Assembly: GCF_014196845.1 (NCBI RefSeq) | Contig: NZ_JACIEM010000003.1 | Location: 372,001-436,000, forward strand | Source: Aurantimonas endophytica | GTDB taxonomy: Bacteria > Pseudomonadota > Alphaproteobacteria > Rhizobiales > Rhizobiaceae | DNA length: 64,000 nucleotides | Reading direction: 5' to 3' | Shown: positions 62,413-64,000 of the stretch, in pieces | Layout: the number at the start of each line of letters is the position of its first letter | How positions within the stretch are numbered: the stretch's first letter is position 1 | Notes under the pieces: generated by a model | What the model was told of the DNA's origin: nothing | The model's database searches: none | Seen by the model: only the letters and a program-made list of their open reading frames with translations | Made by a program: the position numbers and the translations under genes

Positions 62413-64000
62413 ATGGGCGAGGCATTCATCGGCGTGGACGTCGGCACCGGCAGCGCGCGCGCCGGAATCTTCGACCGCGAAGGCCGGCTGCTCGGCACGG
62501 CGAAACGCGATATCCGCCTCTGGCGCGACGATCACGGCCTCGTCGAACAGTCCTCGGCCGACATCTGGGCCGCGGTGGTCGCCTCGGTGCGCGAAGCAAT
62601 GGAGAAGGCCGGGACAGATCCGGCTTCGGTCATGGGTCTCGGCTTCGACGCCACCTGCTCGCTGGTGGTCGTCGGTGTCGACGGCGAGGGCCTGCCGGTC
62701 GGCCCGTCCGAAGACCCCGAGCGCGACATCATCGTCTGGATGGATCATCGCGCGCTCGACCAGACGCGCCGGATCAACGAAACCAGGCATCCGGTGCTGC
62801 GCTATGTCGGCGGCGTCATCTCGCCCGAGATGGAAACGCCCAAGCTGCTCTGGCTGAAAGAGAAGCGACCGGAGGTCTTCGCCAAGGCGGCGCATTTCTT
62901 CGATCTTGCCGACTATCTCTCCTGGCGCGCCACGGGGAGCCTTGCCCGTTCGGTCTGCACCCTCACCTGCAAGTGGACCTATCTGGCCCATGAGGCACGC
63001 TGGGACCCCGACTATTTCCGCACCGTCGGGCTCGGGGAGCTGGCCGAGGAGGACTTCGCCCGCATCGGCGCCGAGGTGGTCGACATCGCGACGCCGCTCG
63101 GCAGCGGGATCACCCCTGCGGCAGCCGCCGAACTCGGGCTGCCGGCGGGAACGCCGGTCGGCGCACCGGTCATCGACGCGCATTCCGGCGGTATCGGCAC
63201 GTTGGGCGGGCGTCGGCCGGACGGCAGCGCCGCCGAGCCCTCGGCCGAGCTGGCGCTGATCATGGGCACCTCGTCCTGCGCCATGGCGGTGACGCGCGAT
63301 GTCGCCTTCGTCGACGGCGTCTGGGGTCCGTACAAGGACTCCCTGCTGCCCGGCTACTGGCTGCTCGAAGGCGGCCAGTCTGCCTATGGCGCGGCGCTGG
63401 ATTATCTCGTGGCATTGCATCCGGCCTTCGCCGCTGCCAAGGCGGCCGCGGCCGGCGAAGGCCGTTCGGTGCTCGACCATCTGGAGCGGCGGGCGATCGA
63501 GACCGCCGGGTCGATCGAGGCGGCGGCCCGGCTGGCCGGCACGCTGAACATCGTTCCGGAATTCCTCGGCAACCGCTCGCCGGAGGCCGACCCCAACGCC
63601 ACCGCCGTCATCGCCGGCCTCGGCCTCGAGACCAGCGAGGCGAGCCTCGTTCGCCTTTTCGTCGCCGGGCTTTGCGGCCTGTCCTACGGCACCGGCCAGA
63701 TCGTCGAGGCAATGCGCGACAAGGGCGTCGGCCTCGGCACCATCGTCGTTTCCGGCGGGGCGGCTCGGTCGCCGCTGCTGCGCCGCATCCTCGCCGACGC
63801 GACGGGGCTCAAGGTGGCCCTGCCGCAGACTCCCGAGCCGGTCCTGCTCGGCGGCGCCATCATCGGGGCGGTGGCCGCCGGCGCGTTTCCCGACATCACC
63901 CATGCCGCCGCGCAGATGTGCCGGGTGGGCGACGAGATCGCGCCCAATCCCGATCTTGCCGCCTTCCACGCCCGCAAGCGCCGCGCCTACGAGATCCTGC
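62413..64000 (+). CDS. FGGY-family pentulose kinase (C-terminus cut by window end)
   Basis: The first 529 codons of a sugar kinase. It opens with the phosphate-binding GVDVGTGSARAGIFD (residues 7-21), has the ATP-binding IMGTSSCAM near 285 and VSGGAARSPLLRRILAD near 445. These features and the length fit the ribulokinase-type (FGGY pentulose kinase) branch rather than xylulokinase. GGGAGA precedes ATG 62413. It would phosphorylate the ketopentose made by the SDR enzyme, feeding the pentose phosphate pathway. The last residues lie beyond the window. Confidence 0.88.
   Translation, partial: MGEAFIGVDVGTGSARAGIFDREGRLLGTAKRDIRLWRDDHGLVEQSSADIWAAVVASVREAMEKAGTDPASVMGLGFDATCSLVVVGVDGEGLPVGPSEDPERDIIVWMDHRALDQTRRINETRHPVLRYVGGVISPEMETPKLLWLKEKRPEVFAKAAHFFDLADYLSWRATGSLARSVCTLTCKWTYLAHEARWDPDYFRTVGLGELAEEDFARIGAEVVDIATPLGSGITPAAAAELGLPAGTPVGAPVIDAHSGGIGTLGGRRPDGSAAEPSAELALIMGTSSCAMAVTRDVAFVDGVWGPYKDSLLPGYWLLEGGQSAYGAALDYLVALHPAFAAAKAAAAGEGRSVLDHLERRAIETAGSIEAAARLAGTLNIVPEFLGNRSPEADPNATAVIAGLGLETSEASLVRLFVAGLCGLSYGTGQIVEAMRDKGVGLGTIVVSGGAARSPLLRRILADATGLKVALPQTPEPVLLGGAIIGAVAAGAFPDITHAAAQMCRVGDEIAPNPDLAAFHARKRRAYEIL

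Overview
The window reads as a chromosomal stretch of a GC-rich (about two thirds G+C) alphaproteobacterium of the order Hyphomicrobiales (Rhizobiales). The main evidence is a RirA-type Rrf2 iron regulator with Cys91, Cys99 and Cys105, an Irr-type ICE motif in front of it, TGA-N9-TCA iron boxes in front of iron-uptake genes, a RirA/Irr pattern of regulation instead of an obvious Fur pattern, and GC-rich palindromic intergenic repeats of a kind common in this order. No rRNA, tRNA, CRISPR array, insertion sequence, phage or integrase gene was recognised. Both window ends cut genes.

Region by region: (1) 1-3.7 kb, leftward sugar-type ABC importer (ATPase, binding protein, two permeases; the last is cut). 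(2) 3.8-5.4 kb, a BCCT betaine/choline-type carrier. (3) 5.5-12 kb, a leucine/isovalerate operon (ivd, mccB, mccA) in which both intergenic slots are filled by PIN-toxin/antitoxin pairs, joined to the metabolic genes by overlapping or nearly overlapping codons. (4) 12.1-18.7 kb, an FCD GntR regulator divergent from a tripartite tricarboxylate transporter, a tartrate/malate-type dehydrogenase and D-tartrate dehydratase. (5) 18.7-23.9 kb, a leftward cupin, two 2-hydroxyacid dehydrogenases and a SuyAB-type sulfolactate sulfo-lyase, with a divergent UTRA GntR regulator. Regions 4 and 5 carry two inverted pairs of a palindromic repeat. (6) 23.9-25.2 kb, a group III truncated haemoglobin divergent from an NsrR-like regulator that carries an extra C-terminal domain; an NsrR-like dyad lies between them.

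(7) 25.4-37.2 kb, iron island one: rirA, TonB-dependent receptor, exbB-exbD-tonB, a siderophore-interacting reductase, a c-type cytochrome, an ABC exporter and a second receptor. Four promoters here have a perfect TGA-N9-TCA box. (8) 37.3-44.1 kb, a small secreted protein, then a nitrate/taurine-type ABC importer with two binding proteins and an internal FCD GntR gene, divergent from a fumarylacetoacetate-hydrolase-family enzyme and a RraA-family aldolase; the substrate is unknown. (9) 44.2-47.5 kb, a lipoprotein, a secreted pentapeptide-repeat protein, an MFS carrier and a 51-residue Rmf-like protein. (10) 47.6-54.7 kb, iron island two: a leftward third receptor, FhuD/FhuB/FhuC-like importer and a second siderophore reductase. 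(11) 55.1-56.0 kb, a Na+/Ca2+ exchanger. (12) 56.1 kb to the end, a SorC-type regulator and a polyol operon (binding protein, two permeases, ATPase, SDR polyol dehydrogenase, FGGY pentulose kinase, cut by the window end).

Taken together the genes describe a scavenger of sugar acids, sulfonates, polyols, branched-chain amino acid carbon and foreign siderophores: there are three siderophore receptors, one inner-membrane importer and two reductases, but no siderophore biosynthesis gene. The most unusual features are the toxin-antitoxin modules built into the leucine operon, the NsrR fusion, the compact RirA regulon readable directly from sequence, and the substrate-unknown two-binding-protein importer with its FAH/RraA enzymes.
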